Positions 1-9,251 are shown, counted from the stretch's first letter. The stretch: DNA of 64,000 bases from Methylobacterium bullatum (GCA_902712845.1 LR743504.1:2516001-2580000), one strand, 5' to 3'. Numbers and translations: made by a program. The notes: generated by a model not told the origin, from the letters alone.

Positions 1-2
1 AA

Positions 3-446
3 GCCGGCGATCCGAGCCGCGGCGCGCTGGCCCCAGCGATGGCGGCGGGCGTCTACGGGCTCGACATCCTCGCCCGCGACGTGGAGGACGAGAGCCACAA
101 CACCACGCGCTTCGTGGTGTTCTCGCCCGAGGCGGTGGAGATCCCGGCCGCCTCGGGGCCAACGGTGACGAGCTTCATCTTCCGTGTGCGCAACATCCCG
201 GCCGCGCTCTACAAGGCGCTCGGGGGATTCGCCACCAACGGCGTCAACATGTCGAAGCTCGAGAGCTACATGGTCGAGGGCCAGTTCTCGGCGACGCAAT
301 TCTATGCGGAAGTGGACGGCCACCCCGAGGATCCGGGCCTCGCCCGCGCGCTGGACGAACTCGCCTATTTCTCGCGGGAACTGCGCATCATCGGCACCTA
401 CCCGGCCCATCCGTTCCGCGAGACCACGCGGCTGGCGGCGGAGTAG
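3..446 (+). CDS. pheA: Prephenate dehydratase, C-terminal part (gene cut by window edge)
   Basis: The product converts prephenate to phenylpyruvate in phenylalanine synthesis. Only the last ~147 codons are present; the reading frame is open from base 3 and the true start lies outside the window. The segment NTTRFVVF contains the Thr-Arg-Phe motif typical of the prephenate dehydratase catalytic domain. It is followed by an ACT domain (about VTSFIFRVRN to the end) that contains NMSKLESYM, the ESRP-like phenylalanine-binding motif. The gene is convergent with the phosphatase gene 17 bp downstream. Family assignment is firm; nothing can be said about the missing N-terminus. Confidence 0.93.
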   Translation, partial: AGDPSRGALAPAMAAGVYGLDILARDVEDESHNTTRFVVFSPEAVEIPAASGPTVTSFIFRVRNIPAALYKALGGFATNGVNMSKLESYMVEGQFSATQFYAEVDGHPEDPGLARALDELAYFSRELRIIGTYPAHPFRETTRLAAE

Positions 447-462
447 CGCGCGGAACCCGCGC

Positions 463-1188
463 CTATTCCCGCTTGATCACCCGGTCGACCACGAGATCCG
501 ACCAGAAGCCCGGCCGGAACTCGCGCTTCAGGGCCTCGGGATCGTAGACCGTCTCGACCCAGGTCAGGAAATCCAGTCCCTTCGCTTCGCCCTCCCGCAG
601 GTAGAGATCGAAGAACGCATCGAGGATCCCGGTCTTGGCGAAGCGGAAATGGCCGTACCGGGCCGAGAGCTGACCCATCGCCTCCGAGACGGGCACGCCT
701 TCGTGCAGGATGAGGAAGAGGGCGGCACCGAGTCCGGCCCGGTCCGCCCCGGACTTGCAATGCATCACGGCGGGATACTGGACACCGTCGAAGAAGGCCT
801 TCGCGCCGAGGATCGTCTCCTTCGACGGCGCTTCGCGCGAGCGCAGGACGAACTCGACGAGGGTCAGACCCTGCTGCGCGCAGGCCTCGCGCTGGAGCGG
901 CCAGGAGCCGTGCTCGCGGCCGCCGCGCAGGGAGATCACCGTGCGCACGCCCTGCCGCCGGAACCAGGCGAGCTGGTGCGGCGTCGGCTGGGCCGAGCGC
1001 CAGACCTTGCCGGTGCCGATCTTGTGGCGGTTGAGATAGGCCAGCCGGAACACGCCGTGATCCACGAGCAGCATGTTGGCCCAGGCCCGCATGCGCGCAC
1101 CCCGGCCGGCGATCGGCTGCTCGAAGCGGGCGATCCGCGCCATGCGCCGGGCATAGCGGATCTCGGGCTTGATGAATCTGTTGAACAC
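463..1188 (-). CDS. Tyrosine/dual-specificity-type protein phosphatase
   Basis: The sequence MHCKSGADRAGLG is a Cys-X5-Arg phosphatase P-loop (HCKSGADR), with an upstream strand KVWRSAQPTPHQLAWFRRQGVRTVISLRG typical of cysteine phosphatases of the DSP/Y-phosphatase fold. The substrate is unknown; relatives are annotated as tyrosine phosphatase or dual-specificity phosphatase. The frame is open up to an ATG at 1377, which would overlap the divergent acetyltransferase gene. I chose the GTG at 1188 (about 241 residues), close to the usual size of such proteins; an ATG at 1143 is an alternative, and none of the starts has a clear ribosome-binding site. There is no signal peptide, so a cytoplasmic role is likely. 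Confidence 0.8.
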   Translation of the reverse strand: MFNRFIKPEIRYARRMARIARFEQPIAGRGARMRAWANMLLVDHGVFRLAYLNRHKIGTGKVWRSAQPTPHQLAWFRRQGVRTVISLRGGREHGSWPLQREACAQQGLTLVEFVLRSREAPSKETILGAKAFFDGVQYPAVMHCKSGADRAGLGAALFLILHEGVPVSEAMGQLSARYGHFRFAKTGILDAFFDLYLREGEAKGLDFLTWVETVYDPEALKREFRPGFWSDLVVDRVIKRE

Positions 1189-1394
1189 GGGTGGCGGCGG
1201 GAACCTGTCGAGAGGAGCGTGCGGCGGCTCTAACAGCCGGGACAGCGTCGGGCAAACGGATGTCGCGGAATCGCGCCACTCAAGCCTTACGAAGCACACT
1301 TTCCTGAACTCGGCATCCGGCTTGCCTTCATCATGCCCGTATCGTGGATTTCGATGCGCGATCGTTCCCGTTTCCATCGAGCGTAGGGACAGTC

Positions 1395-1901
1395 ATGAAG
1401 ACGAGCACCACCAGCATCCGCCGCGCCCGTCCGGGAGACGCCGATCGGTTGAGCGACGTCTTTGACGAAACCTGGCGTGAGGCCTATCGCGGCATCATCC
1501 CCGGCATTTCCCTGGAACGGATGATCTCCCAGCGCTCGTCGCAATGGTGGGTCGGCGCGGCCCAGCGCAACCGGCCCCTGGTGGTGGTGGAGATCGGCGA
1601 CGAGATCGTCGGATACGCGATCTACGGGCAGGCGAGGGGCAGCGCCCTCAAGGCATCGGGGGAGGTGGACGAACTCTACATCCTGCCGGCCTATCAGGGC
1701 CTGGGCCTCGGCCGGCGCCTGTTCCGCGCGGTCCGCAACGACCTCGCCGATCATGGCTTGACGCGGATTGGGGTCTGGACCCTGGCGGGCAACGAGCGCG
1801 CCTGCGGCTTCTACGCCGGTCTCGGCGGCATCAAGGTGGCCGAGGCCGTCGACCGCATGGCCGGCGCCGTCCTCTCCAAGGTGGCCTACCGGTTCGAGTG
1901 A
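1395..1901 (+). CDS. GNAT family N-acetyltransferase
   Basis: This is a single-domain GCN5-related acetyltransferase of about 168 residues. The acetyl-CoA-binding signature is visible as LYILPAYQGLGLGRRLF (R/Q-x-x-G-x-G), preceded by a beta-strand pair and followed by a motif-B region with GNERACGFYAGLGG. The start at 1395 is preferred over the upstream ATG at 1344 because AGGGA sits six bases before it. The acceptor substrate cannot be predicted. It is divergent from the phosphatase gene; no operon partner is apparent. Confidence 0.88.
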   Translation: MKTSTTSIRRARPGDADRLSDVFDETWREAYRGIIPGISLERMISQRSSQWWVGAAQRNRPLVVVEIGDEIVGYAIYGQARGSALKASGEVDELYILPAYQGLGLGRRLFRAVRNDLADHGLTRIGVWTLAGNERACGFYAGLGGIKVAEAVDRMAGAVLSKVAYRFE

Positions 1902-2024
1902 GTCCCGATCCCGTCATCGGGGAACCCTGAAGGCGGGGCGGTACGTTGATCCTGCGCCCGGACGTCGCCGTTCCCATATGGGGGAACGCGTCGCGACGTC
2001 CTCGCGCCGGATCTAGGGACCACG

Positions 2025-2366
2025 ATGACCGCCAGCCAGCAGGAATTGCCACGCCGTGAGTGCACGGCGCAGGATTGGGACGACCGCGTCACCCGCCTCA
2101 CCGAGAAACTGCCCGATCGATTGCGGCGCGCCATCGAATGGCTGCGCGAGCCCTCTCGCCGCTGGGTGAGAATCGGTGCGGCGATCCTGTTCATCCTGGG
2201 CGGCGTCTTCTCGATCCTACCCGTGCTCGGGCTCTGGATGCTGCCCGTCGGGCTCGCCCTCCTCAGCCAGGACATCCCCGCTCTCAAGGTCCCGCTGGAA
2301 CGCTCGGCCCGCTGGATCGAGGGCGTCTGGCGGCGCTGGTTCGGATCGGGCGATCAGAAATCCTGA
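2025..2366 (+). CDS. Small conserved membrane protein, function unknown
   Basis: The 113-residue protein has a charged, soluble N-terminal ~45 residues, then a hydrophobic hairpin (about WVRIGAAILFILGGVFSILPVLGLWMLPVGLALL) and a basic amphipathic tail. I do not recognise a named family. It stands alone between the acetyltransferase and ppa genes, with 123 bp of intergenic DNA upstream. Length, codon bias and hydrophobic pattern support a real inner-membrane protein. Confidence 0.7.
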   Translation: MTASQQELPRRECTAQDWDDRVTRLTEKLPDRLRRAIEWLREPSRRWVRIGAAILFILGGVFSILPVLGLWMLPVGLALLSQDIPALKVPLERSARWIEGVWRRWFGSGDQKS

Positions 2367-2547
2367 TCCGTGACTCCGGCCCCGACTGTATGGGCCGGGG
2401 CTTTCAGCGCGGAAAGGGCGCGCAGCGGTTACGATAAGCCGCAAAAGCCCCGCGCTTCGGGCCAAGGTCGATTTCCTTTAACGCGGAAGGGATTTAAGAG
2501 ACGCCGAAACAGCGCCTTGGATTGCTGCAGGCTCGAGCGAGGACCAC

Positions 2548-3084
2548 ATGATCATCGACTCCATCTCGATCGGAAAGAACCCGCCGGACGACGTCAACGT
2601 CATCATCGAAGTGCCGATCGGCGGCGATCCGATCAAGTACGAGATGGACAAGGAATCCGGTGCCCTCGTGGTCGACCGGTTTCTCTATACAGCGATGCAT
2701 TACCCGGGGAATTACGGTTTCATCCCCCACACCCTCTCGGGTGACGGCGATCCCTGCGACGTTCTCGTGGCGAATACGCGCGCCATTGCTCCCGGCGCGG
2801 TCATCAGCGTCCGCCCGGTGGGCGTCCTCGTGATGGAGGACAATGCCGGCGAAGACGAGAAGATCATCGCCGTGCCGTCCCGCCACCTCACCATGCGCTA
2901 CAACCGGATCGAGAACTACACCGACCTGCCGGAGATCACGATCCAGCAGATCCAGCACTTCTTCGAGCATTACAAGGATCTCGAGCCCGGCAAGTGGGTG
3001 AAGATCAAGCGCTGGGGCGACAAGGCGGAAGCCCACCGCCTCATCAACGAGGGTATCGAGCGCGCCAAGGCCGAGAAGGCCTGA
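2548..3084 (+). CDS. ppa: Inorganic pyrophosphatase
   Basis: The enzyme hydrolyses pyrophosphate to two phosphates, driving biosynthetic reactions in the cytoplasm. The family I soluble PPase signature is present as DGDPCDVLV around residue 66-74, with the aspartates that bind Mg2+, and [11 protein letters not shown] precedes it as expected. The length of 178 residues matches bacterial enzymes. The ATG follows GAGGACC. It is monocistronic, with an intergenic palindromic repeat immediately downstream. Confidence 0.97.
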   Translation: MIIDSISIGKNPPDDVNVIIEVPIGGDPIKYEMDKESGALVVDRFLYTAMHYPGNYGFIPHTLSGDGDPCDVLVANTRAIAPGAVISVRPVGVLVMEDNAGEDEKIIAVPSRHLTMRYNRIENYTDLPEITIQQIQHFFEHYKDLEPGKWVKIKRWGDKAEAHRLINEGIERAKAEKA

Positions 3085-3127
3085 ATCTTTGACCCTCTCA
3101 GATTCCCTCTGAGTTGTTTGTCCAAGG

Positions 3128-3236
3128 CTCGACCTCATCCTGAGGTGCCGCGTAGCGGCCTCGAAGGAGACCTCCAGTTGTCGCGCGATCCCTGGAGGCC
3201 CTTTGCTGAGGCAAAGGGCGCCTCAGGATCATGGGG
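3128..3236. repeat. Dispersed intergenic palindromic element, copy 1
   Basis: This block begins with CTCGACCTCATCCTGAGGTG and ends with GCGCCTCAGGATCATGG, so its ends are inverted repeats of one another. It also holds inner complementary arms (GGAGACCTCCAG, CCTGGAGGCC; CCCTTTGC/GCAAAGGG). A second copy lies at 42928-43046 with the same outer arms and order. It falls between ppa and the convergent hydroxylase gene, in no coding frame. It is a REP-like element of a kind often seen in Rhizobiales. Confidence 0.8.
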
Positions 3237-3297
3237 TTCCGATTGGATGATCGCCTTTCGCATGCGAAGCCGCTGAGAAAGGCTATCGATCGGGCGC

Positions 3298-4569
3298 TCA
3301 CAACGCCTCGCCCCGCATCAGCCTGGGCGAGGCGCCCCGCGAGGCCGAGGCCTCGCCGATGAAGACCGACTTCAATCCCGGCATCCGGTCGACGAGGCCG
3401 AGCCCGAGATCGCGCATCAGCCGAACCGGCAGGATGTCATTGGAGAACAGGCGATTCAGCCCGTCCGTGGCGGCCGCCATGGCGAAGGTGTCGAAGCGGC
3501 GGCTCCGCTCGTAGCGCTGGAGAACGTCCTTCGCCCCCGGATCGAGACCTAGCCGCAGGGCCTCGGTGATCTCTTCCGCCAGGGAGGCGGCATCCGCGAG
3601 GCCGAGATTCAGCCCCTGGCCGGCGATCGGGTGGATGACATGGGCGGCATCGCCCAGCAGGGCGAGCCGCTCGCCCCGGAAGCCTCGTGCCATGCCGAGG
3701 GACAGCGGATGGGCGCTCGGCCCGTCCTCGAGGACGAGACGGCCGAGATTGAGCCCGAAGCGGCGTTCGATTTCCCCGAGAGTTTCCTCAGCGCTCCCGC
3801 CGATCAGCGCGTCCACATCCGCCGACCGCTCCGTCCAGACGATGGAAGAGCGGTGGCCGAGTGCGCCACCATCCACCAGCGGCAGGATGGCGAAGGGACC
3901 GCTCGGCAGGAAGTGCTCGAAGGCCCGGCCGCCATGGGGGCGCTCATGACCGATCGTGGCGACGATGCCCATCTGCGGATAGGACCGGCCGACCCACCCG
4001 ATCCCGGCCGCCTCGCGCAGCTTCGACCGCGATCCGTCCGCAGCGACCAGCAATGTCGCGTCCGTCTCGCGCCCGTCGGACAAGGCGAGGGCGATGCTCC
4101 GGCCGTTCGCCTGTGCGTGACGGATGCCGACCGGCTCGAAGGCGACCCCGACGGTTTTCGATGCCGCCAGCAGGGCGTCGACGAGGTATTCGGCCTCGAC
4201 CATATGGGCGAAGGGTTCACCGACCAGCGGCGATTCGCCCGTGCCGTCCCGGCCGAAGGTGAGGAAGACCGGCCTCACCGGATCCGTCAGACGGCTGTCG
4301 CTGATCGCCATGTCGAGAATCGGTTCGGCCGCGTGGGCGACGGCATCCCAGATTCCCAACCGCGTCAGCATGCGCCGTCCGCCGGCCGCCACGGCGAAGG
4401 CACGCCCGCGATGCCGCAGCGCCGCGCGGTCGAGCCCCGGATCGAAGACGGTGACGTCAAGGGCATCACCGTGAGCTTGGCGCAGGGCCAGCGCCAGGCT
4501 GAGACCGGGAATACCGCCGCCGGCAATGGCCACCTTGCGGGGCGCGCCACCTTGCATCGATCCGCTCAT
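3298..4569 (-). CDS. UbiH/UbiF/VisC-type FAD-dependent monooxygenase
   Basis: The protein resembles the flavoprotein hydroxylases of ubiquinone synthesis. Near the N-terminus KVAIAGGGIPGLSLALAL is the FAD-binding GxGxxG motif; the central VAADGSRSKLREAAG is the DG motif; GERLALLGDAAHVIHPIAGQGLNLGLADAASLAEEI is the GD motif that characterises the UbiH family. The start at 4569 places the Rossmann motif about 20 residues in; longer in-frame ATGs at 4620 and 4641 exist. Which ring carbon it hydroxylates cannot be decided. It is divergent from tesB. Confidence 0.87.
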   Translation of the reverse strand: MSGSMQGGAPRKVAIAGGGIPGLSLALALRQAHGDALDVTVFDPGLDRAALRHRGRAFAVAAGGRRMLTRLGIWDAVAHAAEPILDMAISDSRLTDPVRPVFLTFGRDGTGESPLVGEPFAHMVEAEYLVDALLAASKTVGVAFEPVGIRHAQANGRSIALALSDGRETDATLLVAADGSRSKLREAAGIGWVGRSYPQMGIVATIGHERPHGGRAFEHFLPSGPFAILPLVDGGALGHRSSIVWTERSADVDALIGGSAEETLGEIERRFGLNLGRLVLEDGPSAHPLSLGMARGFRGERLALLGDAAHVIHPIAGQGLNLGLADAASLAEEITEALRLGLDPGAKDVLQRYERSRRFDTFAMAAATDGLNRLFSNDILPVRLMRDLGLGLVDRMPGLKSVFIGEASASRGASPRLMRGEAL

Positions 4570-4831
4570 CCCCGTTCCGCCCATGCCCTTTGCCTCGTCC
4601 CCATTCCCACGGCCTGCCATGAGAAATACGTGGAGTGGCACCCCGTCGCGCCGGAGGCAACGCGCGACAGCGAAGCACGATGCTCACCGGATCGGCCGGC
4701 CGGTCGCTTTCGACGAGTGAGCCTTTCATTCCCAGCGAGGCTTGCATTCCGGGTGAGCTGTGGCGATTCCCTCTCCGGTAAAGCCAGGATGCACGGCAGC
4801 ATCGATATCCATAGCCCGGTGAAAGGCCCGC

Positions 4832-5701
4832 ATGACCGGATCCGTCGACGAACTCCTCGCCTGTCTCGACCTCGCGCGTCTCGACGACGACCGGTTCCGG
4901 GGCCAGAGCATCGAGACCGGATGGTTCCGGGTGTTCGGCGGCCAGGTGCTGGGGCAGGCCCTCGTCGCCGCATCGCGCACGGTGGGGGCGAGCCGGCCGC
5001 CGCATTCCCTCCATGCCTATTTCATCCTCGCCGGCGACCCGGCCGCGCCGATCGACTACGCGGTGGAACGCATCCGCGACGGGCGCAGCTTCGCCACGCG
5101 GCGGGTGGTGGCCCATCAGCACGGCCGCGCGATCTTCACCCTGTCGGCCTCCTTCCACACCGACGAGGAAGGGCTCGTCCATCAGATCGCCATGCCGGAC
5201 GTACCGGGGCCCGAGGCGCTCCTCGACGCCCCCGCTCTCGCGGCGCAGGCAGGGCCGTCGATCCCGGCCACCATGCGCGCCTATCTCGGGCGAGCCACAC
5301 CGATCGCGCTGAGGCCGGTGGAGGTGCAGCGGTACATGTCGCGCGACCCGCGCGAGCCCCGCTTCCACGTCTGGCTTCGGGCCGGTGCGCGCCTGCCGGA
5401 CGACCCGGCCATTCACCGCGCCGTCCTCGCCTATGCCTCCGACCTGATGCTGCTCGACGCGACGCTGATCCCCCATGGCAAGACGGTGTTCGATGCCGCG
5501 ATCCAATCCGCGAGCCTCGATCACGCCCTCTGGTTCCACCGTCCCTTCCGCGCCGACGAATGGCTGCTCTATGCGCAGGAGAGCCCAGCCGCCTCGGGCG
5601 GGCGCGGTTTTGCCAGAGGATCGATCTTCACGAGGGAGGGAGAGCTCGTGGCATCCGTCGCTCAGGAGGGCCTGATCCGGCCGATCGCGGACGGCGCGTG
5701 A
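4832..5701 (+). CDS. tesB: Acyl-CoA thioesterase II
   Basis: The enzyme hydrolyses acyl-CoA to free fatty acid and CoA. The 289-residue double-hotdog protein shows the N-terminal hotdog FRVFGGQVLGQALVAAS and the C-terminal hotdog with YASDLMLLDATL, SLDHALWFHRPFRADEWLLY and GSIFTREGELVASVAQEGLIR. These contain the Asp, Thr/Ser and Gln positions that form the TesB catalytic network. Length is normal. The gene is monocistronic, with glnK 283 bp downstream. Confidence 0.95.
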   Translation: MTGSVDELLACLDLARLDDDRFRGQSIETGWFRVFGGQVLGQALVAASRTVGASRPPHSLHAYFILAGDPAAPIDYAVERIRDGRSFATRRVVAHQHGRAIFTLSASFHTDEEGLVHQIAMPDVPGPEALLDAPALAAQAGPSIPATMRAYLGRATPIALRPVEVQRYMSRDPREPRFHVWLRAGARLPDDPAIHRAVLAYASDLMLLDATLIPHGKTVFDAAIQSASLDHALWFHRPFRADEWLLYAQESPAASGGRGFARGSIFTREGELVASVAQEGLIRPIADGA

Positions 5702-5853
5702 GATGCGGCCAGCTTTGCTTTACGGACTGCCATTCTGCTCACCTTATCGTCTGAATGATCATTCTTTAGGCGATGATCGCGAAAAAATCGCACGATCACG
5801 CGTCAGTGATCGATCACTTTGTGTGCAGAACCGGGAAAGAAGAAAAGTTCCCT

Positions 5854-5870
5854 TTGGCATAGTCCTTGAA
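5854..5870 (+). promoter_or_regulatory. Sigma-54 (-24/-12) type promoter of glnK-amtB
   Basis: The sequence TTGGCAT-AGTCC-TTGAA matches the RpoN consensus TGGCAC-N5-TTGCA, with GG and the downstream TG in the correct register. It lies 115 bp upstream of glnK, where nitrogen-regulated glnK promoters are expected. The AT-rich DNA upstream has several short palindromes that could hold NtrC sites, but no clear NtrC box was identified. Confidence 0.6.
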
Positions 5871-5984
5871 TGATGGGCGCCGATCGCTTGGCCATTCCGG
5901 CTGGTGCGAAATGCCGGATTGCCGGGCCGCGACGCAGATCGGGCCGGTGACCGGGGGCATCCAGAACAAAAGGGGGCGCCGCCC

Positions 5985-6323
5985 ATGAAGATCGTGATGG
6001 CTATCATCAAGCCGTTCAAGCTCGAGGAGGTCAGGGATGCGCTGACCGGTATCGGCGTCCACGGCCTCACGGTGACCGAAGTCAAGGGTTATGGCCGCCA
6101 GAAGGGCCACACCGAAATCTACCGCGGCGCCGAATATGCCGTGAGCTTCCTGCCGAAGCTGAAGATCGAGGTCGCCGTCGCGTCCGATCTCACCAGCAGC
6201 GTCATTGACGCCATCGCCGCCGCCGCCCGCACCGGCCAGATCGGTGACGGGAAGATCTTCGTCGTTCCCCTCGAGAAGGCCGTCCGCATCCGCACCGGCG
6301 AGACCGACGTCGACGCGCTCTGA
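5985..6323 (+). CDS. glnK: PII nitrogen regulatory protein GlnK
   Basis: This is a small trimeric signal protein that binds ATP/ADP and 2-oxoglutarate and blocks the ammonium channel AmtB. The 112 residues start MKIVMAIIKPFKLEEVRDAL and contain the T-loop GYGRQKGHTEIYRGAEY, with the uridylylated Tyr51, and the C-loop TGQIGDGKIFVVPLEKAVRIRTGE. The ATG at 5985 follows GGGGGCG and gives the canonical length. amtB follows 88 bp downstream, with a GGCCGGA/TCCGGCC hairpin (6335-6354) between them that may lower amtB read-through. Confidence 0.97.
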   Translation: MKIVMAIIKPFKLEEVRDALTGIGVHGLTVTEVKGYGRQKGHTEIYRGAEYAVSFLPKLKIEVAVASDLTSSVIDAIAAAARTGQIGDGKIFVVPLEKAVRIRTGETDVDAL

Positions 6324-6411
6324 GCCCTCGCCCCGGCCGGACGACGCTCCGGCCCGCTTCCTCCTCCTTTCTTCACGTCACCATCGCACCGCGACCGGGA
6401 GTTCCGTTTCC

Positions 6412-7917
6412 ATGAAACTTCGCAATGCCCTTGCGCTCGGGATGGGAGGCGCCGCGCTGGCCCTCCTGTTCGTCGAGCCATCCCTCGCACAGTCGCCGAC
6501 CCCAGAAGTCGTCGCGGCGCCGGCCGCCGCCGCGCCTGTTCCCAACAAGGGCGATACCGCCTGGATGATGGTCTCGGCCGTCCTCGTGCTGCTGATGACC
6601 GTGCCCGGCCTCGCGCTGTTCTACGGTGGCCTCGTGCGCACCAAGAACATGCTCTCGGTACTGACGCAGGTCTTCGCCATCGCCTCCATCGTCTGCCTTC
6701 TGTGGGTCGCCTTCGGCTACAGCATGGCCTTCACCAACGGCGGCGGGCTCAACGACTTCGTCGGCGGCTTCTCCAAGGTGTTCCTGAAGGGCGTCGACCC
6801 GTCCACCACCGTGGCGACCTTCTCCAACGGCGTCGTCATCCCCGAATACGTCTACATCTGCTTCCAGATGACGTTCGCGATGATCACGCCCGGCCTCATC
6901 GTCGGCGCCTTCGCCGAGCGCATGAAGTTCTCCGCCCTGCTCGTGTTCTCGGTGCTGTGGGTCACGCTGATCTACTTCCCGATGGCGCACATGGTCTGGT
7001 ACTGGGGTGGTCCCGATCTCGTCGGCGATGCCGCCAAGGCCCTGGCCGCGGCCACCGACGACGCCTCCAAGGCAACGGCGCAGGCCGCTCTCGACGCGGT
7101 CAACGCCGATGCGGGCATGCTCTTCAAGTGGGGCGCCCTCGACTTCGCCGGCGGCACCGTCGTGCACATCAATGCGGGTATCGCCGGCTTCGTCGGCTGC
7201 CTGATGCTCGGCAAGCGCATCGGCTACGGCCGTGACCTGCTCGCCCCGCACTCGCTGACCATGACCACCATCGGCGCCTCGCTCCTCTGGGTCGGCTGGT
7301 TCGGCTTCAACGCCGGTTCGAACCTCGAAGCCAACGGCTCCGCCGGTCTGGCCATGATCAACACCTTCGTCGCCACCGCCGCGGCCGCCGTCTCCTGGCT
7401 GTTCGTCGAGTGGATGCTCAAGGGCAAGCCCTCGCTCCTGGGCATGCTGTCGGGCGCCATCGCCGGCCTCGTCGCCGTCACGCCCGCCGCCGGCTTCGCC
7501 GGTCCGATGGGCTCGATCGTTCTCGGCCTCGTCGCCGGCGCCGCCTGCTTCATCATGTGCTCCACGGTGAAGAACGCCCTCGGCTACGACGATTCCCTCG
7601 ACGTCTTCGGCGTCCACTGCATCGGCGGCATCCTCGGCGCCCTGGCCACCGGCATCCTGGTGAGCCCGGACCTCGGCGGCGTCGGCATCCCCGACTACAC
7701 CAGCAAGCCCGGCGAACTCGCTGTCGGCGCCTACGACATGGCGGCTCAGCTCATCGCCCAGGGCAAGGCCGTCGGCTTCACCATCCTGTGGTCCGCCATC
7801 GGCTCGGCCATCCTGTACAAGCTCGTCGACCTGACCATCGGTCTGCGCGTGACTCAGGACGAAGAGCGCGAAGGCCTCGACATCGCCGACCACGGCGAGC
7901 GCGCCTACAACTACTGA
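6412..7917 (+). CDS. amtB: Ammonium transporter AmtB
   Basis: The inner-membrane channel conducts ammonia/ammonium. The 501-residue precursor starts with a signal peptide (MKLRNALALGMGGAALALLF to SLAQS). Eleven membrane segments follow, including DTAWMMVSAVLVLLMTVPGLALFYGGLVR. The twin pore histidines appear in TVVHINAGIAG and DVFGVHCIGG. A roughly 35-residue Ala-rich periplasmic loop (PDLVGDAAKALAAATDD) is longer than in E. coli. The C-terminal tail after the last helix holds the GlnK-binding region. It is co-oriented with glnK and presumably nitrogen-regulated. Confidence 0.97.
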   Translation: MKLRNALALGMGGAALALLFVEPSLAQSPTPEVVAAPAAAAPVPNKGDTAWMMVSAVLVLLMTVPGLALFYGGLVRTKNMLSVLTQVFAIASIVCLLWVAFGYSMAFTNGGGLNDFVGGFSKVFLKGVDPSTTVATFSNGVVIPEYVYICFQMTFAMITPGLIVGAFAERMKFSALLVFSVLWVTLIYFPMAHMVWYWGGPDLVGDAAKALAAATDDASKATAQAALDAVNADAGMLFKWGALDFAGGTVVHINAGIAGFVGCLMLGKRIGYGRDLLAPHSLTMTTIGASLLWVGWFGFNAGSNLEANGSAGLAMINTFVATAAAAVSWLFVEWMLKGKPSLLGMLSGAIAGLVAVTPAAGFAGPMGSIVLGLVAGAACFIMCSTVKNALGYDDSLDVFGVHCIGGILGALATGILVSPDLGGVGIPDYTSKPGELAVGAYDMAAQLIAQGKAVGFTILWSAIGSAILYKLVDLTIGLRVTQDEEREGLDIADHGERAYNY

Positions 7918-7949
7918 TCTCGCCTCAGCGCGTTCTCAATCGAACCACG

Positions 7950-7982
7950 AGGCCTCGGTCGCCAGGCGACCGGGGCCTTTTT
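7950..7982 (+). terminator. Rho-independent terminator after amtB
   Basis: A GC-rich stem (GGCCTCGGTCGCC with GGCGACCGGGGCC) is followed by a T run, 30 bp after the amtB stop codon. Confidence 0.8.
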
Positions 7983-8215
7983 CATGTCACTGGCAGCCGT
8001 CGAGAACCGCATCGACCGTCCCGAAGCGTGTAGGCAGGCCGCGCTCCCGCCGCCGGAGTGGGGCAAGAATGTGATGCAAATGCAACAACCCGATGGCAAG
8101 TCCCGCGAGAGGCCGTATTTGCCTATTTACTGGGCAATTGCATCAAAGTTGGTTTTGCGAAGCTCGGCCGGATTGGGCAACTTGCAAATCACAGAATAAC
8201 TGGGGCTGAACTCTG

Positions 8216-9172
8216 ATGACATTGAAGCTAACTGCACTGGGGACTGCCGCTTCCCTCGCCGCGTTCCTGAGCGTTGGCAGCGTCAACGCCGCCGACCTTG
8301 CCGCCCCGAAGACCATGCCGGTCGAGGCCAAGGCGCCCGATCCGTTGATCGGCTTCTCATTCGGCTCGCGCTACCAGACGGATTATAACTTCCGCGGTGT
8401 GTCGCAGTCGAACCGCCAGGGCAGCTACCAGTCCTTCTTCGAGGCCCAGTATTTCGGCGGCTTCGCCTATACCGGCCTCGCCACCTACCAGACCCGCCTG
8501 CCCACGCAGCCGGACATGGAATTCGATCTCGCCGCCGGTATCCGTCCGACCTTCGACAAGTTCGCCCTCGATCTCGGCGTGCTCTACTACTTCTACCCCA
8601 ATGAGAAGCGCCTGTTGGGCCCGGGCGGCGCGTTCCTGACCACCGCCAACACCGACTTCATGGAATACGCCGCCAAGGGTACCTGGACCGCGACGGATTC
8701 GCTGACGCTGGGCCTCAACGTGTTCTTCTCGCCGAACTTCCTCGGCCAGCACGCCAACGGCACCTACACCTCCGGCACCGCCGCCTACACCCTGCCGGCC
8801 AACTGGTTCTCTTTCCTGCCCGAGGCCTATTCCGGTGGCTTCTCGATCTCGTCCGAGCTCGGCTATTACTTCCTGACCGCCGCCAAGACCTCCGCCACCG
8901 GGCAGGTCGCCTTCAACCTGCCGAGCTACCTCTACGGGAACGTCGGCCTGTCCTACACCTACAAGAACATCGTCCTCGATGTGCGCTACCACAACACCAA
9001 CCTGAGCAAGACCGACTGCTTCAACTTCACCGGCGACTACCGCGGCTTCAACAACGGCGGGACCTCCAAGTGGTGCGGCGATGCCGTCATCGGCTCGATC
9101 ACCTTCCAGACCTCCACCGCGGCTCCTGGCATCTATGCCGAGCCGGGCGGCCTTCTAAACCTCTTCCGCTAA
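8216..9172 (+). CDS. TorF-like putative outer-membrane porin
   Basis: The 318-residue protein starts with a signal peptide ending around VGSVNAADL. It continues with alternating beta-barrel strands rich in aromatic residues (FGSRYQTDYNFRGVSQSNRQGSYQ, YTGLATYQTRLPTQPDMEFDLAAGI, LGVLYYFYP). The YNFRGVSQS and PDMEFDLAAG segments resemble the TIGR02001/Gcw_chp (TorF) family of alphaproteobacterial barrel proteins. It lies downstream of amtB behind a terminator and is followed by a strong terminator, so it is a separate unit. The transported solute is unknown; a link to nitrogen nutrition is only suggested by position. Confidence 0.8.
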   Translation: MTLKLTALGTAASLAAFLSVGSVNAADLAAPKTMPVEAKAPDPLIGFSFGSRYQTDYNFRGVSQSNRQGSYQSFFEAQYFGGFAYTGLATYQTRLPTQPDMEFDLAAGIRPTFDKFALDLGVLYYFYPNEKRLLGPGGAFLTTANTDFMEYAAKGTWTATDSLTLGLNVFFSPNFLGQHANGTYTSGTAAYTLPANWFSFLPEAYSGGFSISSELGYYFLTAAKTSATGQVAFNLPSYLYGNVGLSYTYKNIVLDVRYHNTNLSKTDCFNFTGDYRGFNNGGTSKWCGDAVIGSITFQTSTAAPGIYAEPGGLLNLFR

Positions 9173-9211
9173 GGGACAGGTTCGGAGACCCGACACAGGT
9201 CTTCGGGACAG

Positions 9212-9251
9212 ACGCAGAAAGGCCCCGGAGCAATCCGGGGCCTTTCTGCGT
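9212..9251. terminator. Strong hairpin terminator between porin gene and ftsK
   Basis: An 18-bp perfect stem (ACGCAGAAAGGCCCCGGA with its complement) closes over a GCAA tetraloop. T and A runs inside both arms allow it to act on the porin transcript. Confidence 0.85.

Noticed and set aside
3631..5754. 707-codon plus-strand ORF across the UbiH-like and tesB genes
   Set aside because: Arg/Gly/Pro-rich shadow frame of two well-supported genes.
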